Below, piece after piece: positions 16,504-25,889 of a stretch of 64,000 nt of DNA. Source of the DNA: Pseudomonas viridiflava (GTDB taxonomy: Bacteria; Pseudomonadota; Gammaproteobacteria; Pseudomonadales; Pseudomonadaceae). The position numbers were made by a program, and so were the translations under genes. Within the stretch, counting starts at the first letter, position 1, and the number at the start of each line of letters is the position of its first letter. The notes beneath the pieces were generated by a model. It was not told the DNA's origin. It made no database searches and saw only the letters and a list, made by a program, of their open reading frames with translations. The stretch covers positions 186,001 to 250,000 of the forward strand of contig NZ_UWFN01000285.1 of the NCBI RefSeq assembly GCF_900602065.1, written 5' to 3'.

Positions 16504-17295
16504 TTAAGAGCGCATCCCGCGCCCGCTGACCAGCAACCGCGCGCAGCCGATATACAACACGATGGTCGCGATCACCATGAACGCCATGGCGATGCTGATG
16601 CGGATATCAGACACACCCAGAATGCCGTAGCGGAACGCGTTGACCATGTGCAAGACCGGGTTGGCCAGCGACACCGTCTGCCAGAACGGCGGCAGCAGGC
16701 TGATCGAATAGAACACGCCGCCCAGATACGTCAGGGGCGTCAGCACGAAGGTCGGGATAATCGAGATATCGTCGAAGTTGCGCGCAAATACGGCGTTGAT
16801 GAAGCCCAATAGCGAGAAGATCGTCGCCGTCAGCAACACCACCACAATGGTCACACCCAAATGGTGAACCTGCAGATCAGTGAAGAACATCGACAGAATC
16901 GTCACGATGACGCCCACCGCCAGACCACGCAGCACACCACCCAGCACGTAGCCGATCAGGATGGTGTGGGGCGAAACCGGGGAAACCATCAGCTCTTCCA
17001 CCGAGCGCTGGAACTTGGCACCAAAGAAACTCGACACCACGTTGCCATACGAGTTGGTGATCACCGACATCATGATCAAACCCGGCACGATGTATTGCAT
17101 GTAGGTGAAGCCGCCCATGTCGCCAATCTGACGGCCGATCAGGTTGCCGAAGATCACGAAATACAAAACCATGGTGATCGCTGGCGGCAGCAAGGTTTGC
17201 GGCCAGATGCGCATGAAACGACGTATTTCGCGGTAGACAATAGTGTTCAGGGCAACCAGATTGGGGCGCAGCTCGGAAGTCGTCTCGTTGCTCAT
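16504..17295 (-). CDS. ABC-2 type exporter permease (YadH-like)
   Basis: A protein of 263 residues with six hydrophobic segments and the ABC-2 pattern, including GRQIGDMGGFTYMQYIVPGLIMMSVI and a late GGVFYSISLLPPFW loop. It forms the inner-membrane part of an exporter with the ATPase encoded just upstream; its ATG overlaps that gene's stop (ATGA). E. coli YadGH and P. aeruginosa PA2811/PA2812 are the likely orthologues. The substrate is unknown. Confidence 0.9.
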   Translation of the reverse strand: MSNETTSELRPNLVALNTIVYREIRRFMRIWPQTLLPPAITMVLYFVIFGNLIGRQIGDMGGFTYMQYIVPGLIMMSVITNSYGNVVSSFFGAKFQRSVEELMVSPVSPHTILIGYVLGGVLRGLAVGVIVTILSMFFTDLQVHHLGVTIVVVLLTATIFSLLGFINAVFARNFDDISIIPTFVLTPLTYLGGVFYSISLLPPFWQTVSLANPVLHMVNAFRYGILGVSDIRISIAMAFMVIATIVLYIGCARLLVSGRGMRS

Positions 17296-18224
17296 ACCGC
17301 CACCTTCGCCAGATTTTTTTCCACCAGTGACACGAACAACTCCTCAAGGCGATTGGTTTTGTTGCGCAGGCTCAGCACTTCAATATTCTGCGCCGCCAAC
17401 TGGCTGAACAGTGCGGTGATGCCAACGTTCTTGTCGACCTGGACTTCCAGGGTATGGCTGTCGATCAGCGTGCATGGATAGCCCATCAGCTGTGGCGCGA
17501 CCTTGTGCTCGTGCTTGAGATCCAGCAGGAAGGTTTCCACGGTCATCTTGTTGAGCAATTGCTTCATGCCCGTGTTTTCCACGATCACCCCGTGGTCGAT
17601 GATGCCGATGTTGCGACACAACTGCTCGGCCTCTTCCAGGTAGTGCGTGGTCAGAATGATGGTAGTGCCCTGCTCGTTCAGCTCGGTGAGGAACGACCAC
17701 ATCGAACGCCGCAACTCGATATCGACACCCGCAGTCGGCTCATCGAGGATCAGCAGACGTGGCTGGTGAATCAGCGCCCGGGCAATCATCAGACGTCGCT
17801 TCATGCCGCCGGACAGCGAGCGCGAAGGCACGTCGCGCTTGTCCCACAATCCCAGCTGGGTCAGGTATTGCTCGGCGCGCTCCTTGGCGATCTTCATCGG
17901 AATGCCGTAATAACCGGCCTGGGTCACGACGATGTCGAAGGCTTTCTCGAACTGATTGAAATTGAATTCCTGGGGCACCACGCCGATGCAGCGCTTGAGC
18001 GCCGCGGGCTCGCGGTCAAGATCATGGCCAAAGATATTCACCGTGCCGCTGGTTTTATTAACCAGCGTCGAGATGATGCCAATGGTGGTGGATTTGCCCG
18101 CGCCGTTAGGGCCAAGCAAAGCAAAAAAGTCACCTTCAGCGACGTCCAGATCGATACCACTCAGGGCCTGGAAACCGTTGCCGTAGGTTTTGGTTAGCTG
18201 CCGGATGGATAGAGCAGAACTCAT
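17292..18224 (-). CDS. ABC exporter ATP-binding protein (YadG-like)
   Basis: An ABC ATPase of 310 residues with Walker A (GPNGAGKST), signature LSGGMKRRLMIARAL and Walker B LLILDEPTAGVDIELRR, followed by a C-terminal extension after the H-loop, as in drug and lipid exporter ATPases. The start MSSALSIRQLTKTYG was chosen because the upstream in-frame extension is hydrophobic and atypical. It forms a two-gene operon with the permease. Confidence 0.9.
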   Translation of the reverse strand: MSSALSIRQLTKTYGNGFQALSGIDLDVAEGDFFALLGPNGAGKSTTIGIISTLVNKTSGTVNIFGHDLDREPAALKRCIGVVPQEFNFNQFEKAFDIVVTQAGYYGIPMKIAKERAEQYLTQLGLWDKRDVPSRSLSGGMKRRLMIARALIHQPRLLILDEPTAGVDIELRRSMWSFLTELNEQGTTIILTTHYLEEAEQLCRNIGIIDHGVIVENTGMKQLLNKMTVETFLLDLKHEHKVAPQLMGYPCTLIDSHTLEVQVDKNVGITALFSQLAAQNIEVLSLRNKTNRLEELFVSLVEKNLAKVAV

Positions 18225-18379
18225 GTCGGAAAAATTACCAGTGAAGAAATAGGGGATATAGATGAGGGCTGACACACATGATTACAACTCCAGCCAGCAC
18301 CGCAATGGTGCTTGGCCGGACCGTTCAAGTACAGCGCGATCTATTGATAGTACCTATCGACGCGGCTCATCTAACTCGA

Positions 18380-19003
18380 TCAAGTGAGCGCGGTCATGAC
18401 CGCCGCCTGATAAGCAGGCCGGGCTTTAAGCCGCTCATACCAGCTTTCGAGGTGCGGCATGGCAGGTCGTTCAATCGGCATTTCGAACCAGGCGTAAATG
18501 AAGCTGCCCAGCGGGATGTCGCCCATGCCAAATTCGGCGCCGGACAGGTAAGGCTGTTTCGTCAGGGCCTCATCGACAACCACCAACAGGCTCTGCAAGG
18601 TTTTGATCGCGCCATTGATCTGCACCCAGTCCTGCTGCTCGGTTGGCGTTCGCAGCACGCCCCAGAACACATCGCGAAAAGGGCCGGCGAAGGTTGACGT
18701 GGTCCAGTCCATCCATTTGTCTGCAACTGCACGTTGCTGCGGGTTGGCGGGATACAGAGCCGAATCAGGTGCATGGCGGGCCGCGAGATAACGCACGATG
18801 GCGTTGGACTCCCAGAGCACAAAATCACCGTCTTCGATCATCGGGATACGACCGTTGGGGTTTTTCGCCCGATATTCGGCGCCGTCCACCAAGCCAAATG
18901 CCCCGCCTGCATCGAGGGCCTCGTAGGGCAAGTTCAGTTCTTCGGCGATCCACAACGCCTTGCGCACATTGGACGAGTTTTTCCGACCCCAGATTTTCAG
19001 CAT
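18380..19003 (-). CDS. glutathione S-transferase family protein
   Basis: A protein of 207 residues. The thioredoxin-like N-terminal domain has the RKNSSNVRKALW motif with candidate catalytic Ser10 or Ser11, cis-Pro in GRIPMIEDGD and the ESNAIVRYLA glutathione-binding motif. The all-helical C-terminal domain starts at about residue 88. The substrate is unknown; detoxification or a stress role is likely. It sits upstream of the YadGH-like exporter on the same strand, separated by 155 bases. Confidence 0.9.
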   Translation of the reverse strand: MLKIWGRKNSSNVRKALWIAEELNLPYEALDAGGAFGLVDGAEYRAKNPNGRIPMIEDGDFVLWESNAIVRYLAARHAPDSALYPANPQQRAVADKWMDWTTSTFAGPFRDVFWGVLRTPTEQQDWVQINGAIKTLQSLLVVVDEALTKQPYLSGAEFGMGDIPLGSFIYAWFEMPIERPAMPHLESWYERLKARPAYQAAVMTALT

Positions 19004-19104
19004 TGCTTTCTCCTTGAAGATGGGCGACAGGATAGACCTGAAATACAGTCCTGTGGGCGGTGCTTCGTGTGGATATCTCTATGTTGACTTGCTGGAATGC
19101 TGTT

Positions 19105-19196
19105 CTTGTGGGAGCGGTGCTTGCCCGCGATAGGGTCGATGCAATCTAAAGTGAATTGCGTCCAGCCTTATCGCGGGCAAGCACCGCTCCCACAAG
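19105..19196. repeat. full-length REPIN (family A)
   Basis: The arms CTTGTGGGAGCGGTGCTTGC and GCAAGCACCGCTCCCACAAG are exact complements. The spacer contains CAATCTAAAGTGAATTGCG. It lies between the divergent glutathione transferase gene and fadE. Confidence 0.9.
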
Positions 19197-19347
19197 AATG
19201 CATTCCAGATGGTGAACGGATTAGGCAGTGAAACTCCCTCCCCCCACCAGGGTCACTATCCATGACTCGCTCGGGGACCGTCCTTGACGGAACACGCCCG
19301 GGCTCTTGATAGTGGCTGCTCGCTGCTGTCATCACGGAGGATTACTT

Positions 19348-21795
19348 ATGCTGTTGTTGTGGATTGTGGTTCTGGTCATTGGCATCGCCTGGCTCGCGCA
19401 CCGCCGCGTCGCCCCCATGCCTGCGCTGGGCGTAGTCGCTGTTTACTTGCTGGCAATGGGCATCATCAGCCATGCGCCGACCTGGTTGATGGCGATCTTC
19501 TGGATTCTGCTGCTGGCCGTCGCCTTGCCGCTGGCGCTGCCGGACCTGCGGCGCAAACATTTCACTGCGCCGATGTTCAGCTGGTTCAAGAAAGTGTTGC
19601 CACCCATGTCTGAAACCGAGCGCGATGCGATCGACGCGGGCACCGTCTGGTGGGATGGCGAACTGTTCAGCGGCCGCCCCGATTGGGACCTGCTGCTCAG
19701 CTATCCAAAGGTCCAACTGACTGAAGAAGAACAAGCCTTCATCGACGGCCCAACCGAAGAGCTGTGCGCAATGGTCACCGATTGGGAAATCGGTCAGGCC
19801 ATGGACCTGCCGCCACGCGCTTGGGAACACATCAAACAACATGGCTTCTTCGCCCTGATCATCCCTAAAGAGTTCGGCGGCAAAGGTTTCTCGGCCTATG
19901 CCCACTCGCAAGTGGCCATGAAGCTGGCTACCCGCAGTGGCGACCTGGCCTCGACGGTCATGGTCCCCAACTCACTCGGCCCTGCGGAACTGTTGCTGCA
20001 TTACGGCACCGACGAGCAACGCAACCACTACCTGCCGCGTCTGGCTCGCGGCGATGACATTCCGTGTTTCGCCCTGACCGGGCCGCTGGCAGGCTCCGAC
20101 GCCGGCGCCATGCCCGACACAGGCATCATCTGCAAAGGTCAGTGGCAGGGCGAAGAAGTGATCGGCCTGCGCCTCAACTGGGAAAAGCGCTACATCACCC
20201 TCGGCCCCGTCGCCACCCTCCTCGGTCTGGCATTCAAAGCCTACGACCCGGAGCACTTGCTGGGCGACGAAGTCGATCTGGGCATCAGCCTCGCATTGAT
20301 CCCGACGGAAACGCCGGGCGTTGAAATCGGTCGTCGTCACTTGCCGTTGGGCGCTGCGTTCATGAACGGCCCTAACTCAGGCAAAGACGTATTTATCCCG
20401 CTCGAGTACCTGATCGGTGGTCAGGAAATGCTCGGCAAAGGCTGGATGATGTTGATGAACTGCCTGTCGGTAGGTCGCTCCATCTCCCTGCCAGCCGTCG
20501 GCACCGGTGCAGCCAAGTTCACCAGTCTGGTCACCGGCCAGTACGCTAAGGTACGTGAGCAGTTCAACGTACCGCTGTCGGCCTTCGAAGGTATTCAAGA
20601 ATCCCTGGCGCGGATCGGCGGCAACGCCTGGCTGATGGACAGCGCCCGGATGCTCACCGCCAACGCGGTAGACCTTGGCGAGAAACCGTCAGTGCTGTCG
20701 GCGATCCTCAAGTACCACCTGACCGAACGTGGTCGCGAGTGCATTACCCACGCCATGGACGTGCACGGCGGCAAGGGCATCATCATGGGCCCGAACAATT
20801 ATCTGGGCCGCAATTGGCAAGGAGCGCCGATCTTCATCACGGTTGAAGGCGCGAACATTCTGTCGCGTAACCTGATGATCTTCGGTCAGGGCGCCATTCG
20901 CTGCCACCCGTTCGTGCTCAAGGAAATGGCTCTGGCCGGTCGCGAAGACCATGATCAGGCATTGCTTGAGTTCGACAGTTTGCTGCTCAAACACATCGGC
21001 TTTGCCGTGAGTAACGCAGCCAGTACGTTCATTCTCAATCTGGGCTTTGGTCGCTTCGAAAAAGCGCCGGGCGATGACCTGAGCCAGAGCTACTATCGCG
21101 CATTGAATCGCCAGGCCGCGGCCTTCGCCATGCTTGCCGACCTGAGCATGATGTTGCTCGGCGGCGAACTGAAACGTCGTGAGCGTCTATCAGCGCGACT
21201 GGGCGATGTATTGAGCCATCTGTATCTGGCGTCGGCGGCCCTCAAGCGCTATCACGACCTGGGCTACCCCGAGCATCTGCAACCCGTCTTTGAGTGGGCA
21301 ATGGAAGAAGCGCTGGGTGAGTCGGAACGCGCTCTGGATGAGCTGTTGAGCAACTTCCCGAACCGCGTACTGGGCGTTTTGTTACGCGTGGTGGTGTTCC
21401 CTTTCGGACGTCGTCACAAAGGTCCATCGGACAAACTGGATGCACAGGTTGCCGCTGTGCTGGGCCGCGCCAAAGGCGATCCTACCCTGGAAGAGTTGCT
21501 GGCCGGCTGCTACCGCCCGCAATCGCCCGACGACGCGGTCGGCGCACTGCAACACGCCAGCGACCTGTTGAACGCTGCGCAACCGTTGCACAAAAAGCTG
21601 CACGTGGCCCTCAAGGGCGGGCAGTTCAAGCCGGTGGCAGGCGAGCACGTCATCGACGCAGCGCTCAATGCCAGTGTGCTGCAACCGGCCGAGGCCGAAA
21701 CGCTGCGGGCAGCCGAGGCGGCGCGACGCAAAGTCATTGATGTCGACGATTTTGCCAAGGAAGAGCTGACCCTGAGCGAAGGCAAAATTCGCTAA
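19348..21795 (+). CDS. fadE: acyl-CoA dehydrogenase FadE
   Basis: A large acyl-CoA dehydrogenase of 815 residues, the FadE-specific length. Two N-terminal hydrophobic segments (LLLWIVVLVIGIAWL and about 25-70) precede the ACAD domains (about 110-480; FALTGPLAGSDAGAMPDTG flavin region) and an extra C-terminal domain ending DDFAKEELTLSEGKIR. It catalyses the first oxidation of fatty-acid beta-oxidation at the membrane. GGAGG lies seven bases before the ATG. A possible promoter (TTGACG at 19284, TGATAG at 19307) is weak. This corresponds to PA2815 by gene order. Confidence 0.94.
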   Translation: MLLLWIVVLVIGIAWLAHRRVAPMPALGVVAVYLLAMGIISHAPTWLMAIFWILLLAVALPLALPDLRRKHFTAPMFSWFKKVLPPMSETERDAIDAGTVWWDGELFSGRPDWDLLLSYPKVQLTEEEQAFIDGPTEELCAMVTDWEIGQAMDLPPRAWEHIKQHGFFALIIPKEFGGKGFSAYAHSQVAMKLATRSGDLASTVMVPNSLGPAELLLHYGTDEQRNHYLPRLARGDDIPCFALTGPLAGSDAGAMPDTGIICKGQWQGEEVIGLRLNWEKRYITLGPVATLLGLAFKAYDPEHLLGDEVDLGISLALIPTETPGVEIGRRHLPLGAAFMNGPNSGKDVFIPLEYLIGGQEMLGKGWMMLMNCLSVGRSISLPAVGTGAAKFTSLVTGQYAKVREQFNVPLSAFEGIQESLARIGGNAWLMDSARMLTANAVDLGEKPSVLSAILKYHLTERGRECITHAMDVHGGKGIIMGPNNYLGRNWQGAPIFITVEGANILSRNLMIFGQGAIRCHPFVLKEMALAGREDHDQALLEFDSLLLKHIGFAVSNAASTFILNLGFGRFEKAPGDDLSQSYYRALNRQAAAFAMLADLSMMLLGGELKRRERLSARLGDVLSHLYLASAALKRYHDLGYPEHLQPVFEWAMEEALGESERALDELLSNFPNRVLGVLLRVVVFPFGRRHKGPSDKLDAQVAAVLGRAKGDPTLEELLAGCYRPQSPDDAVGALQHASDLLNAAQPLHKKLHVALKGGQFKPVAGEHVIDAALNASVLQPAEAETLRAAEAARRKVIDVDDFAKEELTLSEGKIR

Positions 21796-21893
21796 GGGCT
21801 GACGGATTGACGGAACTGGTCAGTCCATCACCACAGCAGGCGCGCAGAGCTTTATACTCTCGCGCCTGTTTTTTTGTCTTTGAGGATTGCCCC

Positions 21894-22304
21894 ATGGCCG
21901 ACGCCAATCTCGACCACCAACTGAACCTGCTGGCACACCTGCGCAGCATCCTGGTCGCACTGGGCGAGGCCGAGCAGGTTCCCGAGGAAAGCCATGCCCT
22001 GTTCATGGAGCGCTTCGACGAGCTGCTGACCCTGCTGCCGCAAGACCCTATCGAAAGCCAGTACCTGGGCCAGGACATTCTGTGTCAGGTGATCCAGCGT
22101 TACCCGCAAATCGCCCATCTGGTGCCACGCGACCTGCTGTGGTTCTTCGCTGGTGACTGCCTGCACTTCATGCCTGACGAAGAAATCGAGCTGTACCAGT
22201 CGCTGGAAGAGCGTCGCTACGAAGCCGAGCAGAACGACGAACCGTTTGACTGGAACATGGAAAAGCAACTGCTGGCCACGCCTGCTCAGGCCAATAAGCA
22301 CTGA
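21894..22304 (+). CDS. conserved PA2817-family protein
   Basis: A soluble, acidic protein of 136 residues (MADANLDHQLNLLAHLRSIL and onward) predicted mostly helical, with the conserved stretch HLVPRDLLWFFAGDCLHFMPDEEIE. It resembles the PA2817 protein family of unknown function, and gene order next to fadE agrees. The start after GGATTGCCCC was chosen over a far-upstream in-frame start. No function is assigned. Confidence 0.8.
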   Translation: MADANLDHQLNLLAHLRSILVALGEAEQVPEESHALFMERFDELLTLLPQDPIESQYLGQDILCQVIQRYPQIAHLVPRDLLWFFAGDCLHFMPDEEIELYQSLEERRYEAEQNDEPFDWNMEKQLLATPAQANKH

Positions 22305-22335
22305 TCTGCGTAACCAGATCTGCGACCGTAAAACC

Positions 22336-22360
22336 ACGCCCCTGACATTCAGGGGCGTTT
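22336..22360. terminator. hairpin between convergent genes
   Basis: CGCCCCTGA and TCAGGGGCG pair around CAT, followed by TTTGCGTT on the plus strand. It lies between the PA2817-like gene and the convergent LysR gene; the T run is short. Confidence 0.65.
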
Positions 22361-22368
22361 GCGTTCAA

Positions 22369-23274
22369 TCAAGCAGCGTCTTTAACCTGCTTCAACGAGC
22401 GCGCCACCAGCTCACCAAACGAGCTGACCGGCCCTTGCAGGTTGCCCAGGAAGCGCGGGTAGATCAGCCACAGATCCATCACCGGTTTGAAGTCCTTGAC
22501 CGGCAATACCGCCAGTTGCTCCCGATGGATGCTGCGTTCAAGCAAGGGCCGTGGCACCAGCCCCAACCCCATGCCGTCGGCTACGAGACCCAACTGCAAT
22601 TCAGTACCGAAGGTTTCCAGGTTGACCTTCAAGCTCAGCCCCTGATCCGACAAGGTACGTTGCAAGCCAGCGCGGAAACCACAGCCATCAGGGTTTAGCA
22701 CCCAACCCTGCTGATAACAATCGGCCAGTTTTACCGAGCCTTTGGGCAAAGCAGAACGAGCGCAAACCACCACCAATTCCATCTTGCCGATGGACTCGCC
22801 AATGATGTTTTCCGGGAAAATCTTGCCCGCCGGGAACAACGCCGCGGCCGCGTCCAGTTCGCCGTTCTCGATCTTGTTGACCAGATGACTGCCCCAGCCT
22901 GTGGACACTTGCGCGCGCAGATCAGGAAACTCGCTGCGCATTTGTTTTAACGCGTCGAGCAGCACTACGTCGCCGATAGTTTGAGGAACCCCTAATCGCA
23001 ATAGACCACTGGGCGGTGTATCGCTGGCCACCAGCTCGCGCAAGGCATCCATCTCGCGCAGGATCGACAGGCAGCGCTGATAAACCTGGTTGCCCATCTG
23101 CGTTGGCTTGAGCGGTTTGGTGTTGCGGTCGAACAGCTCGACGCCCAACGCCTGCTCGAAATTCTGCACCCGCCGGGTAATCGCCGGCTGAGTTAGATCC
23201 AGCGATTGCGCCGCATGGCTGATCGACTGGCAACGAATCACCGCCACAAAGGCATCGATATCATCAATTTTCAT
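22369..23274 (-). CDS. LysR-family regulator of the adjacent sulfur gene cluster
   Basis: A LysR protein of 301 residues. The N-terminal winged HTH (MKIDDIDAFVAVIRCQSISH to about residue 60, AAQSLDLTQPAITRRVQNFE) is followed by a LysR substrate-binding domain. It is divergent from the thiol dioxygenase gene, the arrangement of PA2601-PA2602 in P. aeruginosa, so it probably controls the downstream sulfur operon. The start MKIDDID is the standard LysR N-terminus. The inducer is unknown; sulfur metabolites are the natural guess. Confidence 0.88.
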   Translation of the reverse strand: MKIDDIDAFVAVIRCQSISHAAQSLDLTQPAITRRVQNFEQALGVELFDRNTKPLKPTQMGNQVYQRCLSILREMDALRELVASDTPPSGLLRLGVPQTIGDVVLLDALKQMRSEFPDLRAQVSTGWGSHLVNKIENGELDAAAALFPAGKIFPENIIGESIGKMELVVVCARSALPKGSVKLADCYQQGWVLNPDGCGFRAGLQRTLSDQGLSLKVNLETFGTELQLGLVADGMGLGLVPRPLLERSIHREQLAVLPVKDFKPVMDLWLIYPRFLGNLQGPVSSFGELVARSLKQVKDAA

Positions 23275-23385
23275 TCGGACCGCACATAAAGAGTCAGATA
23301 AGAGATAGGCGAAAAGCATAGTGGCATTTGCTGTTTGTGGATAGCTGGAGTAACTCGACGATTGCAGCTGCGTTGGCCCACCGAC

Positions 23386-23453
23386 GCCATCGCGAGCAGC
23401 TCACTCCTACAGAGGACCGCGTTTCAGCTGTAGGAGTGAGCTTGCTCGCGATA
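23386..23453. repeat. REP pair (family A variant) in the divergent promoter region
   Basis: ATCGCGAGCAGCTCACTCCTAC and GTAGGAGTGAGCTTGCTCGC form inverted arms. They sit in the 327-base gap between the LysR gene and the thiol dioxygenase gene. The remaining AT-rich part (23455-23600) should hold the promoters. Confidence 0.75.
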
Positions 23454-23512
23454 GCTATATTGAGCACTCAAATCCTAAAGCTTCATATCGCTAGCTCTTT
23501 CTCAGCACCTTT

Positions 23513-23531
23513 GGTTATAACCTAATCATAA
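23513..23531. promoter_or_regulatory. candidate LysR-type operator
   Basis: GGTTATAACC (23513-23522) is a perfect dyad. It overlaps TTAT-N9-ATAA (23515-23531), which contains the T-N11-A pattern used by LysR proteins. It lies about 70 bases upstream of the dioxygenase start in an AT-rich stretch. Confidence 0.4.
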
Positions 23532-23601
23532 AATAATCGCATATTAGACTAAGCCATTATGTTTATATTAAGCCACGCATTAACCTGGCGCTGGTATAGA
23601 C

Positions 23602-24225
23602 ATGACGCAGACCCGACACCCTGAACGACTCAGAGAATTCATTGGCGCGCTGGCCGAGCTGATCGACAGCAACCCTCGCGAGGGCGATCTGCTGCATCGC
23701 GGCGGTAAGCTGCTGGGTCAACTGGTCAGCTACGACGACTGGCTACCTGACGAATACGCCATCCCAAGCCCCGAGCGCTATCAGCAATTCCTGCTGCACG
23801 CCGACTCCCGGCAGCGCTTTTCGATTGTCAGTTTCGTCTGGGGTCCAGGCCAAACCACCCCTATCCACGACCACCGCGTGTGGGGCCTGATCGGCATGTT
23901 GCGCGGCGCTGAATATTCCCAAGGCTTCGCCCGCAGCCCGGACGGCCGACTGGAACGTGAGGGTCCGGCGATTCGTCTCGAACCCGGCCATGTCGAAGCC
24001 CTGTCGCCACGCAGCAATGACGTGCATCAGGTCAGCAATGCTTTCAGCGATCAGGTCTCGATCAGCATCCACGTTTATGGCGCCAACATCGGTGCGGTGC
24101 GGCGGGCGGTGTATCAACCCGACGGCACTGAAAAACTATTTATCTCCGGCTATTCCAACGCCTTTCTGCCCAACATCTGGGATCTGTCCAAAGAGAGCCC
24201 TGCAAAAGAGAACCACGCACAATGA
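23602..24225 (+). CDS. 3-mercaptopropionate dioxygenase (cysteine dioxygenase family)
   Basis: A cupin-type non-heme iron thiol dioxygenase of 207 residues. The iron ligands fall at His89, His91 (TPIHDHRVWG) and His142 (NDVHQVS), and the Ser155-His157-Tyr159 triad (SISIHVYG) and Arg168 are present. This is the numbering I recall for the P. aeruginosa enzyme PA2602. The position of the crosslinked cysteine of mammalian cysteine dioxygenase is glycine (Gly95), as in the bacterial Arg-type enzymes. It oxidises 3-mercaptopropionate, and cysteine less well, to the sulfinic acid. It overlaps the rhodanese gene by four bases. Confidence 0.9.
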   Translation: MTQTRHPERLREFIGALAELIDSNPREGDLLHRGGKLLGQLVSYDDWLPDEYAIPSPERYQQFLLHADSRQRFSIVSFVWGPGQTTPIHDHRVWGLIGMLRGAEYSQGFARSPDGRLEREGPAIRLEPGHVEALSPRSNDVHQVSNAFSDQVSISIHVYGANIGAVRRAVYQPDGTEKLFISGYSNAFLPNIWDLSKESPAKENHAQ

Positions 24226-25805
24226 CTCAGTTGACCACCCGCTCCTTCGCCGATATTCGCCAAGCGCTGCTGGCTCATGAAGAACTCGCCCTGGTCGACG
24301 TTCGTGAGGAAGCACCGTTCGCTGAAGCCCACCCGTTGTTTGCCGCCAATATCCCGCTGTCCAAGCTTGAGCTGGAAGTGTTGTCGCGCATCCCGCGCCT
24401 GGACACTGCCGTGACCGTCTATGACAACGGCGAAGGTCTGGCCCAGCGCGCCCTTGAGCGTTTGCAGGCATTGGGTTACAGCGATGTGAAACTGCTCGAA
24501 GGTGGCCTGCAGGGCTGGCGCGAGGCTGGCGGTGAACTGTTCATCGACGTCAACGTGCCCAGCAAAGCCTTCGGCGAGCTGGTTGAACATCATCGCCACA
24601 CACCTTCGCTGGCGGCTGAAGAAGTCTTGCAATTGCTCGACTCCAAAGCCGACGTGGTGGTGCTCGACGCACGTCGTTACGACGAATACCAGACCATGAG
24701 CATCCCCAGCGGCATCAGTGTGCCGGGGGCTGAACTGGTACTGCGTGCCCGCGAACTGGCACCGGACCCGAGCACCCGCATCATCGTTAACTGCGCGGGG
24801 CGTACGCGCAGCATCATTGGCACCCAATCACTGGTCAACGCTGGCATTCCCAATCAGGTGAGCGCCTTGCGCAACGGCACGATTGGCTGGCTGCTGGCGG
24901 GGCAGACACTGGACCACGGTCAGGCGCGTCGCTTTGCTGCGGTCAGTGAAGAAACCCGCGAAATTGCAGAAGCCGACGCTCGTCGTGTTGCCGACAAGGC
25001 AGGCGTGCGCCGTGCAAGCCCCAGTGAACTGAGCAGCTGGCAAGCCGACCCATCGCGCACCACTTACCTGCTGGATGTGCGCACCCCGGAAGAATTTGCA
25101 AAAGGCCATTTGCCAAACGCACGCTCAACACCGGGCGGGCAACTGGTACAGGAAACCGATCACTACGCCAGCGTGCGCGGTGCGCGTCTGGCACTGGTGG
25201 ACGACGACGGCGTGCGCGCCAACATGTCCGCCTCCTGGCTGGCCCAACTGGGCTGGGAAGTTTTTGTGATTGATGGCCTGCAAGCCAGCGACTTCAGCGA
25301 ACAAGGCGAATGGAGCGCGCCGATTCCTGCGCCCGCACAAGTGGAAGAAATCAGCCCGCACACCCTTGCCGAATGGCAGCAGCATGGCGACGTTGCAGTG
25401 CTGGATTTCACTGCCAGCGCCAACTACGTCAAGCAGCATATTCCCGGCGCATGGTGGACGTTGCGCGCTCAGTTGCACGATGCGCTGCAAAAAATCCCTA
25501 AAGCCGAGCGCTACGTGTTGACCTGCGGCAGCAGCAGACTGGCGCGCCTTGCAGTGCCCGAAGTTGAAGCCCTGACCGGCAAGCAGGTGTTCCTGCTCAA
25601 GGATGGCACCGCCAGCTGGATCAAGGCCGGGCTGCCACTGGAAACCGGCGAAAGCCAACTCGCCTCACCGCGCATCGATCGCTATCGGCGCCCGTATGAA
25701 GGCACCGATGCGCCACGTGAAGCCATGCAGGCCTATCTGGACTGGGAGTTCGGTCTGGTGGAGCAGCTCGCCCGTGATGGTACCCATGGGTTCCAGGTCA
25801 TTTAA
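24222..25805 (+). CDS. four-domain rhodanese-like protein
   Basis: A protein of 527 residues built from four rhodanese domains: about 1-110, 125-235, 262-365 and 375-485. Domains 2 and 4 keep a loop cysteine (Cys191 in NCAGRTRS, Cys435 in LTCGSSRLA). The same loop in domains 1 and 3 reads YDNGEG and DDDGVRA and lacks cysteine. Rhodaneses transfer sulfane sulfur, and the pairing with a thiol dioxygenase suggests handling of persulfide or sulfite products; this is inferred. Its ATG overlaps the previous stop (ATGA). The PA2603 homologue has the same position. Confidence 0.9.
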   Translation: MTQLTTRSFADIRQALLAHEELALVDVREEAPFAEAHPLFAANIPLSKLELEVLSRIPRLDTAVTVYDNGEGLAQRALERLQALGYSDVKLLEGGLQGWREAGGELFIDVNVPSKAFGELVEHHRHTPSLAAEEVLQLLDSKADVVVLDARRYDEYQTMSIPSGISVPGAELVLRARELAPDPSTRIIVNCAGRTRSIIGTQSLVNAGIPNQVSALRNGTIGWLLAGQTLDHGQARRFAAVSEETREIAEADARRVADKAGVRRASPSELSSWQADPSRTTYLLDVRTPEEFAKGHLPNARSTPGGQLVQETDHYASVRGARLALVDDDGVRANMSASWLAQLGWEVFVIDGLQASDFSEQGEWSAPIPAPAQVEEISPHTLAEWQQHGDVAVLDFTASANYVKQHIPGAWWTLRAQLHDALQKIPKAERYVLTCGSSRLARLAVPEVEALTGKQVFLLKDGTASWIKAGLPLETGESQLASPRIDRYRRPYEGTDAPREAMQAYLDWEFGLVEQLARDGTHGFQVI

Positions 25806-25889
25806 AACGATCCAGATACTCTCAAGTACAGGACCGACCCCTCCAGGCGGAGGTCCTTGCCAGCACTCTATTAGCCTGGAGATACACCC

